Source of the DNA: Vanilla planifolia | Lineage: Eukaryota; Streptophyta; Magnoliopsida; Asparagales; Orchidaceae | Assembly: GCA_023846275.1 (NCBI GenBank) | Contig: CM043871.1 | Span: 29,294,569-29,358,568, forward strand | Length of the DNA stretch: 64,000 nt | Direction: 5' to 3' | In this document: positions 36,880-53,213 of the stretch, piece by piece | Numbering within the stretch: position 1 is the first letter of the stretch | How the letters are laid out: each line of letters opens with the position of its first letter | Made by a program: the position numbers and the translations under genes | Notes under the pieces: model-generated | Seen by the model: the letters and a program-made list of their open reading frames with translations, nothing else | Database searches by the model: none | Told to the model about the DNA's origin: nothing

Positions 36880-39190
36880 ATTTTCAAAATTAAATTAAAA
36901 TTTAATAAATTCTAAAAATTAATCAAATGAAGTCTCTCTTATAAATTATCATTTTTTATATACAATATTCCTAATAATTATACAATTTTATAAAATATAT
37001 AACCCGTTAATATTACCCAATAATCATATAATCATTTAAACTAAAAAAGTTTTAAAATCACAAACCATAATAACTAAAATCTATAAAATTGATAATCAAC
37101 CAAATTCACATAGTCCATATCTATTATTCTCTCAAACGCAATAGATAACTAATACATCTAACATCAAAATGATACTATATAGTCAACATCATATACTTAC
37201 ATGATAGTTCTCAACATTAAGCTCATATATTATACATATACTCAATGCATACATAAATCATCATCCTTAATTTGAAGCTCATCTTAGTGTTATATGCTTA
37301 ACTGACTTGTAATTTAAGTATGAAGAATGAGTCTCAAAGAAGTTTAATGAATAAATCATAAATAAATAATATAGTATAACAATAAATATAATCAATAATA
37401 AGATAATATCTAATAATAAATGACGTAAGAAAAAACATATGTTATGCAAGAGCAGTAATACATAAAACAATCTTATTTATTTATTTTAGATTTTTTGTAT
37501 GCCTTTTTTAACTATTATTTAGTTTTATTTTCATTATTAAGACCTATCTCTCTTTGATTAATATCTTTACTTAAATATAATAATATATTCATTTCATATC
37601 CATAAGATTTTCAATGGACAAGTCTTAACTTATAAGCAACATCTTTAGTGTGGACAACATACTCATACCCAACCACCCTACTAGTCTAAAGATAACTAGT
37701 GATAATACTTTAAAAGGCCTTAGTGTCATGTAGACACATAAATTAGCAAATCATATGATGTCATTTCATAACATAATATGGTCTATGACCATACCTAATC
37801 ACCATACAAAAAGTATTAGTAACAAATAGCATCGTCCCTGGTGTTACACTCAAGTCAAGGGATTATGTCATAGGGAAGCACATGTTTTTTATTATAACAT
37901 ATCAGACCATGATATTATATTATATAATGTAACTTAAATAATAATATAATAATAATATCTTAATAACTTACACATTTTTCTTTTTTTTAACATGATAATT
38001 TAGAAAGTCATTCTCATTTATCAATAGAATGGCTGAAATTGATAATCATATGAATAACATATAAAGTATAATGTAGGAACCTTATTACTAAAACACATCA
38101 ATGTAGAGGTCATATATCATAATTATAAGTATATATATTTAATTATCACATGTTTAAGAAATATTTTAATAATTAAATATATTCATATCATAATTATTTA
38201 ATTTATCCACTAAGTTTATACGAGAATGCTCCTCTTCTTAAATGGACTTCTCTTTTTTATCCTACATATAAAAAACCACATGTTTCTATCAACTTTATAT
38301 TTTGTAATATTTTTTTTATTTTCTTATATTCTTTTTCTATATTTTTTAATGTGGTAATGAAAGTGACCTTTGATTTTGGTGATAAGAGAGAATGTGGTAA
38401 GAGGTAATATTAATGATGACTTGGTGGGTTAAAGAGAGAGGAGTGGAGGTGACATAGCTTTAGAGTAATTAGCCAAAAAATGGTAGGGAGAAAACCTAAG
38501 AATTATGAGAAGAAATAGTCACTTCATATTTAGCAATACCTATTAATGTGGTAAGTGGAAGAAAGCATAACAAAAAATAAAATAAAATGAAGAGAAAATA
38601 TTACACTTACTAAAATGTGATAAGGAGTTGGCCACTAAGCAACCTCTAAGGGTTGGACAACAAGAGTTCCCAACTCTTGTCACCAAACCAAAGGAAACAA
38701 AATAACTCCAAAACTAGCAAAAACTATATACACAACTACCAATAATCAACAACTAACCAACAACTCACAACAACCAACTAATAATTATGCTTCATTAATA
38801 TTGTATCTAGAATTTACCTAAACATAAAGAAAATGATGTCCTACTTTTTTCTCTCATATCTTCCAAACACTGTAAGTACTTAAGAAGCTCAAAATGTATC
38901 CTCTTATTTAAATTAGAGGATTTTTTATCATTATTAATATCAAATTCCTTTCTTAAGTTTTTTTTAGAAATTCATAACAAATTTAAATGACTTTTGAAAA
39001 TACAAACTACATACCTATGAATTCCTTATATCGAGACTTTTGTAATGGTATACTCAAATATAAAATTTGATTTACCATCTAACAAATTTTTTATGTGCCC
39101 ACTAGTCAAATTATCCTTAGGTTCTAAATCTAAAATACATATATTCAATTCATAAAATATCTTTTGAAAGAATATATAAGGTTAATTAAG
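36880..39190 (-). repeat. LTR-like repeat of the window's main family, minus orientation (ends approximate)
   Basis: Blocks match the minus-strand solo LTR at 43645-45381 in the same order. For example TCAATAAATAAATCATAAATAAATAATATAGTATA-like sequence occurs near 37350 and 44150, and the repeated short segments with GTCA.C..TA.AA at 37660-37830 resemble 44370-44530. A further block at 38820-38890 is the reverse complement of 10320-10365. No coding content. Confidence 0.4.
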
Positions 39191-41629
<2,439 letters not shown>

Positions 41630-41633
41630 AGAG

Positions 41634-41645
41634 TGGTATCAAAGC
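41634..41645 (+). other. Primer-binding site, tRNA-iMet type
   Basis: TGGTATCAAAGC differs by one base from TGGTATCAGAGC, the usual plant retrotransposon primer-binding site complementary to initiator tRNA-Met. It directly precedes gag. Confidence 0.75.
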
Positions 41646-41839
41646 TCAAGATTATGCATCTCAAAGGGGCTTAATAAGTGAAGACAGTGAAATAACACAC
41701 ACATGATCTCATTTCTTATAGTATTTGTTATCTTTTATTGGAAAGTTGGATATTTTATTATATGGATGTTAGATATAATTATGGATTAAGAGTTGTGAAG
41801 GACTCAAAAAAGGCTAAATTAAGTGTAAGAAAAAGAAGA

Positions 41840-43644
41840 TTTGTGAAATGATTAAATGAGTATTATATCCTAATGTAGTCACATGCCTCCTCTTCAAAAC
41901 CTTTGGAAAGCTCTAAAGGAGACTTCTAAGTGGACAAGCTTGTGAATCAATTTCATAAGATGCATCATCTCGACATCTTAAAGAGATTTGATCCCTTAAT
42001 AGTAGAAATTTAGCTAAAGCAAATGAATTGAATATTAGATGTTTTAGCTTATCTTAATGGTAGAAGAGTGCAAATGGCCCTTTTGGCCCTGAATGAGACC
42101 ATTAATTTGTGGTGGAATCGCACAACCATGTTGAAGCCAATGCAAGAAATCTTATAAAAAAATTGTTGAAGATTTTGAGAAATGGTATATGCATTTATCT
42201 ATTAGAGAAAAATAAGAGATCTCGTTGTCCTAAGATAAGAAAATATGTCGGTGGCTAACTGTGAAAGGAAGTTTTTATAGCATATTATGTAACTCACTCA
42301 AAAGAGTATTAAAGTTTTTTCTTTCGTAATGGGATGAAAACATCTATTAAAGCTGTCTTGATTTCCTTTAGTACTGCTAACTATGTTGAACTGGTTGAAC
42401 AAACAAGAACTCTAAAGTAAGTGCCAAAGACACTTGAATTGCATAAAGCAATAGATAAGAAGAAAGAGGTACCTTTGTTGGCTAATTGTTTAACCACTTT
42501 TAAGAAAACATTTTATAAAGGAAAGGGTAGCATAAGATTTGGTATATTTTTGCATAGGAAATAAGACTTTAGATTCTCATAGCATTGCTAATGTAGAATC
42601 TATTAGAAAAGCACCTTAATGTGCAGATTGTATAAGATTTCATCAAGGAATTTGTTGTTTAAGTTGGGAGGGAAACTTAGATGTTTTATTTATAAGAAAT
42701 TAGGCCACATAACTAAAGCTTGTCCCCAGGTAGGATCAAAGGTAGCTTCCTCATTAAAGAGTTTTAGCCATAATGCTAGCAAACGAGGTCCTAGTAGAGG
42801 TAGAGGTGTTACATTAACTATAGCTTTAGGGAATGTGGGTTGAGACTAGCTTGTAAGCAATGGTGGCCAGCTTAGAGTTTTTGTGATCACCCAATCGAAT
42901 GCCTCTCATGATGTGAATGCGATTATAGGTGTCATATTCTTTCAACAAATGCTAGTCATTATTGTTTTTTATTGTGGAGCTTTTTAATCATTTATATTTC
43001 ATCATGTGCTTGATGCATTAATTAATAAATTAAAATAAATAAGTTATCCTTTTTTTGTAAGATTACTTAATGGGAGTGAGTTTCAAGTAGATAAATTCAT
43101 TCAAAGTGAGTTGGAGATGGGAGGTAAAAGATTTTCTACCAAATTAATTACTTTTTCTCTTTTAAAATTTGATGTTGTTTTAACATGGATTGGTTTTGTG
43201 AATACTGAATGTTTATTGATTGTGATGAGAAGAAAATTAAATTGAAAGCTCATGATAGAGAGGAAGTATTATGGAAAAAGAAGATGAATTCCACTTATTT
43301 TTATGTTGAAATTAGAGAAGTTGTTTCAAAAAGATAATGAAGGGTTCTTATCATCTATTGTATTTACTAATTAGAAATTTAGAAGGCCATAAGATGTGCT
43401 CATGATTTGTGAATACCTAGATGTTTTTTAGAAGGATTGCTTAGTTATCTTTCTGATAAAGAGATTGAGTTTGAGATTTAGTTGATACTAGGATTTTAGC
43501 TTATTTTTAAGAATACATATAGAATGACACTTGTAAAATTGAAATGAGTGAAAGTTTATATTCAAGAGCTATTGGACAAGAGTTTTGTTTGCCCCAATAT
43601 ATCTCCTTAGAAAGTACCTATTTTTTGTCAAAAAGAAAGATGGT
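41840..43644 (+). mobile_element. Tekay/Del-like Ty3/gypsy element: gag, protease, start of RT
   Basis: Read with many stops and frame changes. Gag spans about 41900-42430 and reads F-D-P-L, then W-I-L-D-V-L, then W-W-N-R, matching the FxGxxDPLxAExWLxxxxxILDVM and HWW motifs. Two zinc knuckles follow: C-A-D-C-I-R-F-H-Q-G-I-C at 42619-42654 and C-F-I-Y-K-K-L-G-H-I-T-K-A-C-P at about 42679-42723 (second Cys changed to Tyr). The protease region at about 42880-43220 includes F-D-V-V-L-T-W-I-G-F, matching FDVILGMDWL. RT begins near 43440 and reaches V-K-K-K-D-G at 43627-43644, where a minus-strand solo LTR interrupts it. RT resumes at 45387. Confidence 0.88.
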
Positions 43645-43926
43645 TGTTAAGACTCCACTTAGCTTATCATTATAGAATAAAAATAATAAATCTAACATAA
43701 ACAAATCAATAACAAAAACCTAAGACACCTCAAATCCTTAGACAAGAACCTAATAATGAGATAATTTCCAAAAACATCTCATTCCATACCAACATATTTT
43801 CATATCCCTTTTAAAACTCTTAATAATTAAATTAACTAAATAAAAGGTTAATTATGACATCCATACATAAATAAAATCATATCAAATAGGAAGTATAAAG
43901 TGTTAAAATTGATACAAATATAACAT

Positions 43927-43980
<54 letters not shown>

Positions 43981-45381
43981 TATACCATTATTAGCAAAAC
44001 CTCATCAACAAACCTAAATCATACCTTACTTATTGAATTAGCTAATGGGTATAATCCTCGTCCATAGCTTCATATCCACCATCTTGATGTGTGGTAGATG
44101 CATGACAAGTGATGTAAATGTTAGTGTGATTCTATAAAACTCAATAAATAAATCACTATAATAATAAAATATAAAAATATAGTATAAATAAATAAAAAAT
44201 ATAAGAATAATAAAATGATAACCTTTAATCATAAGTAAAACCAATCATTATAGAAGAATACACTTTCATGATGTTTAATTTATTCTAATTTTTTATGTAT
44301 TATGCATAATTTTTATTTAATTATTATTCTCTAGATCTAATAACTAATATATATTTATATGATATTTGCTCATGAGTAGCAACAAGTTGACATCCATTCA
44401 CATAAGGTTATCCTGACCTTAGTCACCCTCTATAGAGTATCAATGGCATTAATTATGCATATAAGAGTATCTTGACCCTGGCCACCTTACCAATGTATTA
44501 GTGACACTATCTAATAAGATCATAACACCAATAATAAGAGCAACCTATCTCTTATCTACACAAATTACTGATAGCATTATATAATATAATTTGAGAATAA
44601 TACCTTAGGAAAACTTAATTTTACCAATTTTGTTTCATACCATAAGTTTCAACTTATTTATACCAATGCCATTAACCTATATAATAAATAATTCTTTTTC
44701 TAACATTTAATTATATTCATTTAGCATTTCTTTTTATGTTTGCACATTAATTTTCATTTAAGTTTTTCTATGTATACATGACATGATTATCATAGACATT
44801 TCTTTCTTCTCTCTCTCTCTCTCAAAAATACCTTAGTTTCCATTTATTAATTACTACTAACTAGTGCTCCTTGACTAACTCATGAGAAAAAAATGCTATG
44901 TATTTAATGGTTATGGTTTAAAATCAACAACTTGTACATGCTATTGTGGTAAAGCTTCTTTTTTTTATTATAAGAGGTATTGGGTTCAAATCTTATTAAC
45001 TTATCCTATATTTTCTTATTTTTTCCTCTCTTCCCCATTTTTTAAAAGAAATTACAAAATTATCCCTTTTATTATCAACATGACTACATATCTTTTTACA
45101 TTAAAAATTTATAAATAATTATATAGATCTCAAAACGTTATCAACTCATAATTGTTAGATTCTTTCTGAAGAGATCTTTCTAATGATGCGCTCAAATAAT
45201 TTTTTATTTCATTTAAAATCATGAAACACTTTCTAAGGCTATATCAATTTAATAATATTTTAATCAATAATCATAATATTTTAAAAATAATTTTATTTAT
45301 TAAAATACCCATAATTATAATCATATTTTCTTAATCTCAATAATTATGATGTCATATAAAACAAAATTTTTGAATGTTACA
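43645..45381 (-). mobile_element. Solo LTR, minus orientation, inserted inside RT
   Basis: In plus-strand reading it starts TGTTAAGACTCC and ends AATGTTACA; in its own orientation it runs TGTAACATT...TTAACA. The flanks are ATGGT (43640-43644) and ATAAT (45382-45386), a 5-bp duplication with two G-to-A changes. Removing it rejoins the RT frame exactly: K-K-D-G before, S-L-W-M-Y-I-D-Y-R after, the conserved KKDGSLRMCIDYR stretch. Length 1,737 bp. It contains a (CT)n run at 44805-44823 and a (TA)n tract at 43928-43977. Confidence 0.82.
43928..43977. repeat. (TA)n microsatellite, about 25 repeats
   Basis: Alternating TA over about 50 bases inside the minus-strand solo LTR. Confidence 0.93.
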
Positions 45382-45386
45382 ATAAT

Positions 45387-46445
45387 AGTTTGTGGATGTA
45401 TATAGACTATCGGGATTTAACAAGCTGATTATAAGAAAATAAATATCCAAAATTAATGATGTGCTTGACCAATTGTAAGGTGCAATGGTATTTCCTAAGA
45501 TATATTTGAGATTTAGATATTATCAATTAAAAATTAAAAAGAATATTGCTAAGACTACTTTTAAAACTCATTATGGATTATGAGTTAGTAGTGCTGCCTT
45601 TCAATACTATCAATACACTTGCAAATTTAATAAATAAAATTTTTAGAAAGTATTTAGATCAATTTATGATTATTTTTATTGATGATATACTTATATACTC
45701 AAAGTCTCCAAAAGATCATGTAGATCATTTGCCTATTATTTTATAGATTTTGAGAGAGCATCAACATTATGCTAATTTTTTAAATATAAATTATAGTTCT
45801 CCCAATTGATAGTTTTGGGACATGTGTATGTAGCTAGAATATCTATAGATTCTTAGAAGATTGCTACCATTATGGTTTGGTTAAGACCCATTGTTGTTTC
45901 AAAGATTTGAAATTTCTTGGATTTAGCTAAATATTATAAGAAACTTGTATAAGGTTTCGCTCATATAGCATTACAACTAACAAGACTTATTCAAAGAGTT
46001 ATGAAATTTGAGTAGAAAGTTAATTATAAAAATAGTTTCAAGAAATTATAAGAGAAGCTAACTATAACTCCAATCTTCATTTATTCATACCAAATCATTA
46101 GTGATGCTTTCCTCCAAGAATTAGGATGTTTTAATACAGAATGATAGAGTTGTTATTATGTTTCTAGAAAGCTAAAGCCTTGTAGGTAGAATTATCCAAT
46201 GCATTATTTAGAGTCAACTTCCATAATATTTGCTTTGAAAATATTAAGACATTACATACATGGGAAAAATGTGAAGTGTATATAAACCATGAGGGTTTGA
46301 AATATCTTTTATCTAAAAAGAATTGAACTTGAGACCAAGAAAATAATTAGAGTGCATTAAAAACTATAATTTAATTATTAAATATTATTTAGATAAAGCC
46401 ATTATTATTGCAAATGCTTATAGTAAGAAAGTTAGTGTATTTGCA
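45387..46445 (+). mobile_element. Tekay/Del-like element: RT and RNase H continued
   Basis: Continues the RT cut at 43644. Visible motifs in order are Y-I-D-Y-R-D-L, then F-I-D-D-I-L-I-Y-S at 45690-45716 (catalytic Asp pair retained), then L-R-E-H-Q-H-Y-A-N-F. Next come S-D-A-like and Y-A-S-R-like RNase H pieces around 46100-46170, then Y-M-G-K-M near 46260 and L-K-Y-L-F-like sequence, ending in A-N-A-Y-S-K-K near 46435, equivalent to VADALSRK. Stops are frequent. Integrase is not visible after this point, so it is deleted or replaced. Confidence 0.85.
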
Positions 46446-47339
46446 TTTATAAGCATGTCAAATAATGTGGTAAGAGACTCTTGGTTTGGTTGAATGCCAT
46501 TTGTACATTTAGTCCTTGGTGGGAACGGTTGCACATTTAGTCCTAACATGATGTGCTATGATACATGGTAGGTAGTATATATAGTTATTGATGACTCTTA
46601 GAGCCTTACATGATTAGCATTACTTTGTGGGGTGCCAAGTCAAATAATGTGATAGGAATGCTAGACCTAATCATCATTCTCTTACCTTGGTGAGAATATT
46701 AGATTGATAATAGAATATTGTTCATCCAGTTAGTTACATTATTAACTCATGTATTAACTTAGCTTTGTAGATAGAGATACATTTGATGAGAGTTTTTACT
46801 TGATGTTAAAGATATATTATTCTTATAAGTTTATTAATTTATTTTTTCTGGTTAATGCATGTTAGTTTCATAATATGATTGAGATTTTTTTAATTGAGCT
46901 TCTAAGCTCATGCTCCTTATATTTTTATAGATCTAAGAAGTTAGGAGTCATTTTAGAGCCAAACTTAAGATCATTAAAGTTAGTACATCTGTTGGATGAC
47001 GTTCTTCTTACATTTTATGATTGATAGTAATTGAGTTATTATTTTATTCATAATTATTAGTTATACTTATTGATAGATATTAGACTATAATGAACTATTA
47101 TTTGTAGACTTTAGTATTTACATGTTAATATTTATTTCATCTTGGACTTGGGTTATGATGTCATTTAAGTATTTGATATTTATGATTTTGATATTTTGGA
47201 TTTTGGTTTTGGATATCTATCAATAATATGATTATGTTAGTATTTTGGCATGTAAAATTATATTTGTAAGTATATTATTGGACATATGGATTGCTTGCAC
47301 TTAGGGGTTTTAAAAAATGAGTAAATATTGGGTGTGACA
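46446..47339 (+). repeat. Probable 3' LTR part of a Ty3/gypsy element
   Basis: Ends GGGGTTTT...TTGGGTGTGACA at 47339, the typical 3' end of plant chromovirus LTRs. It contains an AAGAAGTTAGGAGTC-type stretch near 46930 like those in Tekay LTRs. The left end is not defined. It may belong to the element with RT at 45387-46445 after loss of integrase. Confidence 0.45.
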
Positions 47340-47761
47340 CAAATTTTGATATAAGGATGACTAGTATATGGATTATGAATGCCCACCCTTCCATCTTTAC
47401 ACTTTCATATATAGTTTCTCACTCTAATATGATCACTCATAAGAAACATTACCATGAATAAATGTATTAAAACATGTGGTTTTGTAATTATGTTCTTTTT
47501 TATATTAGTTATGATGAAAGTATCAAATTCTTTACAATAAAAAAGAATTGCAATAGGTAAATTTTGAAGCTTTAGAATACCTATTATAATGTCAAGTGAT
47601 GTTGGCCTACTCAGTGATAACATAATCCAACTATGCACCTTGAGTAAGAGTTTTGAACTTTATCCATTTCTTTGTTCAGTGCTCATAGTGTTGTGCCAAT
47701 GGTTCTAACAGAGTCTATTGATGAGGTGATCTAAGTGTCATCTTTCAAGTGTTAGTAGTTT

Positions 47762-47872
47762 AGTGACATTTTTGAGCCATGTGTCCCATTTCCTTGCATA
47801 ATTAACATTGTCTTTGCTCTAGCTTATGACATGCACTAATATATCCCTTGTCATAACTTTCACATCTAGTTC
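47762..47872 (-). pseudogene. Two tandem zinc knuckles, gag remnant
   Basis: The minus strand reads C-E-S-Y-D-K-G-Y-I-S-A-C-H-K and then C-(stop)-L-C-K-E-M-G-H-M-A-Q-K-C-H. The second is a full CX2CX4HX4C knuckle apart from one internal stop. Paired knuckles are usual in gag proteins. The surrounding frame (47405-47638) is open but has no domain that I recognise. Confidence 0.55.
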
Positions 47873-49861
47873 ATGATCGGAAGTTGAGTCCCTTAATAGC
47901 TATTATCTCTTTAAGTCCATTTGTCATTATTGCCAATTTGTTTGGTACATACTTTTGATCACTTTTCCCTAATATGTTGGGAGATCTATTATGAGAATGA
48001 TTTAACTTTTATGTACAACATACTTTAAACTTTATATGTTAAGAAATAAATAAAGATTTAAAATAAGATGACAAGATAAGGTACAAAGATTTGAAATAAG
48101 ATGATAATATAAAATATAAAGATTTGAAATAAGATGACATGATAAAATATGAAAATTTGAAATACTATAATATTATAAGAGTTTTTTCTAAAGTATGATT
48201 TGGGTCTTGATAACAAATCTCACAATATCTTAATGAGTCAATTATACAAAGAACAAAAATAACAAGAAGTTACATTGAGTACAAAGGAAGAGCTAGGACA
48301 TTAGAAAGTGAATGATTTCTTTTTAGAGTGATGTCAATTACAAAAATAGAAGATATGATCTATTATTATAATATCTTAATTTTTTTTATTTAAAACATTA
48401 TAAATTTTGAGTTTTTATATAATATAAATATGATTGTTTTTTTAATAAAATAATATTAATTTTCTAAAATATTATGATTATTAATTAAAATATTATTATT
48501 TTAAAGTTATCATAAATAGTACGTCATATTTTTAAATGAAGTAAAAAAAATTATTTGAACATATCAATAAAAAGCTCATTAAGAGAAATTTAATGATGAC
48601 GAGTTTATAATTTTTAGATGCTTAAACAATTTAGTTACAAATTTTTATAAAAAAAAAAGATACAAAGACGAGTTTAGTAATTATTGATGATATTTTAGTA
48701 AATTTAACCATAGTTGTCACCTTATAGGAGGTCAAATAAAGGCAGAAGTAATTAAGATGATCGAGGAGCCATGGGGAGATAGAGTGAAAAGTGCGAGAGA
48801 GAGAGAGAGAGAGAAGTGAAGATGAAAAGATAAAAAGAAGAAGAAAGAAGAAGTTAAACTCCTAAAGAGCAAAGAGAAATTCAAGAATAATGTTTTCAAA
48901 AGAGTTTGGCTGAATAGGTACTATTAGAAGTTAAGAATAAAGTATTGTAGTAAGGGAAATCTATAAGAAAAGAAAATGTTTGAAGAGGCACATAGAATTT
49001 GGTTCTTTTCGTTAATTCAATTGTTTTAGAGTTTACTTATTACAAGTTAAAATGTGTTTTTAATGATTGGGGCAAGTTTAATTATAATGAAAATAATGTT
49101 GATTTAAAGAGCTTTTGCTAATAACTAGACTAGAATGTACCACACAATAAACCTATTGTACGATATGTTTTGTTTTAAGTTGATTTAGAAAGCTAGTTTG
49201 CGTAAAGTCCATTAAACTATTTATGATGTCTTGAACTAGATGTACGATATGATAGCTCCAACTACAATATCTAAACAAGAAAATGATGAGTAAAGGATAG
49301 TATGGTTTATAAATGGAGTATTCAATATAACTAAACATATCATATAGTGAGTTCATCATAAAGTATGCTAGGTGATGAGTAGTATAAGTTAATGAATGGG
49401 TTAAATGGAACATACAATATGATAAACTTAATGTATGGTATGATATTATGGAATTGTATATATCATATGTTATTATAAATATAAAGGATGATACAATATT
49501 ACCTATTAGGTGACGAAAGATAGTTGATGGTTTGATTATGTAAGCATAAGATATGTTAGATATTTATATTAGAAAAGATTATTTTGAAACTCATGTGCAT
49601 GCATGGTAATTGTAAGAAAGTAAAGGGATAAAAAAAAATTAGACATTGTATTTGCATCTCATATTCAAATAATTAAATCTAGCAATTATGATATAAATAT
49701 AATATTAAATTAATTTATGATTTATTAATAAATTGAGATATTTTCATATAATATCTTTTTTATTATGCATTTTTGATACATTGCATGATTGTTTAGGTGA
49801 AAGTTATTTGTATCATATTGGCTCATAATTTGTATATATCATAGTGAATTTTTATTTACTA

Positions 49862-49966
<105 letters not shown>

Positions 49967-50350
49967 AAAATTAGTTATATTGAAAAGAAAAAATTGAATC
50001 TTTATTTTGTTGTGGCATAATATTTAAAATAAGTTTTAAAATTTATTAAAAATAATAAATATATTATTATCATTTATATGATTATACACTAATATTATAT
50101 GTAATGTGATTAAATATATGTTTAAAAAACATACTTGATTAGATATTAGTATCATGATATGATTTTATTAGATATGTCACTAGTATTCTGTACATGGTGA
50201 TTAAGTATAGGCCTGGATATCATATCTTATATGATATTATAAATGTCATTACTATTTCATGTAGAGCGACTAGGTATAAGTGTAAAAGTCACACCTTTTG
50301 TAAATTGTTGCTAGTTGATTATGCATATGAGCATAGATCATTTAGATATT

Positions 50351-50369
50351 ATGTGTGTGTGTGTGTGTA
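50351..50369. repeat. (GT)n microsatellite
   Basis: Nine or so GT units in a row. Confidence 0.8.
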
Positions 50370-51513
50370 TAATTGTTATTAGATATAGAAACTAATGATC
50401 AAAGGGAGAATAGAGTTCATAAAGAGTAAAATATGAAAAATAATATAATTAAATAATAATAGAATATTCAACATATTTGCTAAGATTTTTATTATGATTA
50501 TTGATTATCATATTTTTACTTTTATATTGATTTATTATTTCATATCATGTTTTTATATTTTAGTTATCATAATAATTTATATAATGAATTCTATAAAATC
50601 TTATTAATATTTATATCACAAATCTTATATTTATCATACACAAAAAGAATTATGTAATTATGAATGAAAATACTACTCACTAGATGATATTATATACTTG
50701 TGAGTTTTGTGTATTTGAGATTTTGTTATATATATATGCTAATGATTATTATATATCACTTATGAAATCATATACTTTTTACTTAATATAATTTTCTTAT
50801 AATATATATTTATATTTATTAGAAATTTTTGTTTTCATATGTATATTTGTTTATACAGTTTTTTCTTAATATTATGACTGATAAATGTATTGTCTAAATG
50901 AAACTTTGACAAAAAGACTACTTTTGTAATACAAGGCTATAAGGGTTAAGGCCACGAATGACTTCAATCTCATATTTAAAATAAAAAAGTTAATAAAATA
51001 ATGAAAAAACCCATATTATTATGTGTACAATCAAGAGACCATAATAAAATTAAAAAATTAAAAAATAAAAGAAAAATAAAAAAATATGATATAAATAAAA
51101 ATTATTATATAAAAAAAGGATTCAAATGAATATAAAAGAATCATGTATAGTATTGTAATCATTTGTATTTAGCATAAAACTGTATTTATTGTCTTTATTT
51201 AAGTAAGATAATTAAAATTAAAAGTGCTTCCACAAAGATAGATTTGACTTTAAAAGAAGAAAAGATTTAAAAAATATAAATAACAAGAGTTATATCTTTA
51301 ATAGACAAAAAATCTTCAAATTGAGAACATGCCCTCACATCATCATAACAAAAGAATCGAGAAAAACAGCACAATGCCATCATCTGTAAGCCCGAATAAG
51401 AATTTAATATAGAATCCACTTCAATAGAAATGCAGAGTTTTTAGACATGAGAAAAATAGTTAGCCGATGGAAATCCAAAAGCTCATCAACCATCATGCCT
51501 CAGTTCGTTTAAA

Positions 51514-53213
51514 TCAGCCTTCCACTGAGAAATCTGGTTCATGAGGCTTAGGTGGTTTAACCAACTCGCTGCCACTCCTATTCCTAAACTTGTGCAGTCC
51601 TCTGAGCGCATTAGTCGCAAATCTTGATGCAAGTATTGTGGTTCCAATGCTGGACGATGCACCACCTTGATCATCTACTTGCCCATCTTCCTCCCTTCGT
51701 CGCAGCTCAGCAAGCTTCCTCTTACTGTAACGCCTCCATGCTGCCTGGATGAAGCAAGCAGCCCATGTCCTCCATTGCTGCGAATAAAACCGGAACGTGT
51801 GCTGCAGTTGTCTGCTGTGGAGACGCCTGAACTGACCAGCCACAAACTTCAGCTCATCAGCAATCAAAGCAAATGCTTCGACTTCACTCAAGGCTTTCAC
51901 CGTCCTTGTGGAAGAAGGGAGGTTGGCGCCTGCTTTTGGATCAAGAGCCCAGGTCAACAACTCCTCACCACAGAAATCTCCCTCTTTGAGAATGCTTCTA
52001 TTAAAGAAACCGCTCCTTCCACCATCAGTGGTCACACTTTCCAAACGTCCACGAATGATAAAGAGCATCTCATCCACTGGGTCTCCTTCCCTCACTATGT
52101 ATGTGCTCTCTGTGTACAAGCTTGGTTTCAACCGTTCACATATGGCATCCAGTAATCGTTCATCCATGTTCTCAAACAAAGGAACCTGCAATCAATGGAG
52201 AACATGAGATTAATCAACTTTAGGATGTGATAAGTAGGTGTCTTTTGTATGAGTTTCATATACCCAAATAAAAACTAATTTGTATTGGAATGGGAAAGCA
52301 TTCCCCTCATCAGCTAAAAATTTCTAGTAAATTTAATGACATGCAACCGTGAGGTTCCTAATATAAGTTCATGTTCTCGAGATAGTCTCTTCAGAGATGT
52401 AAGATAAGGATGGTACAATGAAACCTATGGATCCCTCAAAATGTTCTTTCATGCACAGGACAACAAGGAAAAACAAATAAGATTGCTTACATTGAGAATG
52501 CCGTATAAACTTGCATAATTTTGAATATAAATTAAACTACGATTTGCTCCATTCTCAGAAAAGCACATTGCGGAAAGCCAACTTCAAGTTTGGGCACAAC
52601 AATCAAGTTTCCACGTGTTATGGACCTTCATAGTTAGAAGAAAAAGCTTAGTGATGTCTTACCCTTCTCACCAAAGCTAAACAGAGATGGCGTTTGATAT
52701 CTCTCCTAAGGTCCTTGGGAAGGCTTTGGACCAAGTATTCCTCATCCACACCCCTTGTTTCCAGCCACTTGTATTGATCATATCGCCTGACTCGTTCCCT
52801 GAGCTCCTGCGGTAGCAATCGGTGATGCATCCACTGCTCTGAGTCTCGCCTTTTTACTCTCATCTCCTCCAATCTTATGGTCAGTGATTGAAGATAGGTC
52901 TGAAATAACCATTAAATATGTATTCAACTTTATGCTAAAATTTCTTAAGCAACAAATGATATCAAATGGGAAAAGCATCCAAGACAAAATTCACTCAACA
53001 GTTATGACGTCAACAAGAAACTGTCCATAAACAGATTTCAAAATCTACATAACAAAGTAGGAAAAGTTTATTTCTCAGCTAAATTGGAGCAGCTAGTTTA
53101 CCTGCATGTTGCCAATAAGGAGAGCAAAGAGAATGAGTCCAAGAATAGCAAGTGCTATGGAGAAGACAACCTCCCCAGAATAAGTGCTTGTTATAAGTCC
53201 TTGTCCAAGAGTA
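51514..53213 (-). CDS. Cyclic nucleotide-gated channel (CNGC5/6/9-like, group II), C-terminal exons only
   Basis: Three minus-strand exons join in frame. 53102-53213 (after ACAG, ends ATG-CAG|GTAAAC) covers the end of the pore, T-L-G-Q-G-L, and transmembrane segment 6, F-S-I-A-L-A-I-L-G-L-I-L-F-A-L-L-I-G-N-M-Q. 52663-52899 is the C-linker, starting T-Y-L-Q-S-L-T-I-R-L-E-E-M. 51514-52185 holds the cyclic-nucleotide-binding domain: V-P-L-F-E-N-M-D-E-R-L, the phosphate-binding-cassette-type motif F-C-G-E-E-L-L-T-W-A-L and the hinge. It ends with the calmodulin-binding/IQ region W-A-A-C-F-I-Q-A-A-W-R-R-Y. Plant CNGCs are plasma-membrane, Ca2+-permeable channels. The wording matches group II members, usually about 700-750 residues; about 340 C-terminal residues are here. 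No frameshift or stop interrupts them. The first exons (N terminus, segments 1-5, most of the pore) are not in the window, so the upstream intron exceeds 10.7 kb or the gene is truncated. Confidence 0.93.

Noticed and set aside
51667-52207. Two plus-strand ORFs of 162 and 99 residues
   Set aside because: They are antisense shadows of the CNGC last exon.
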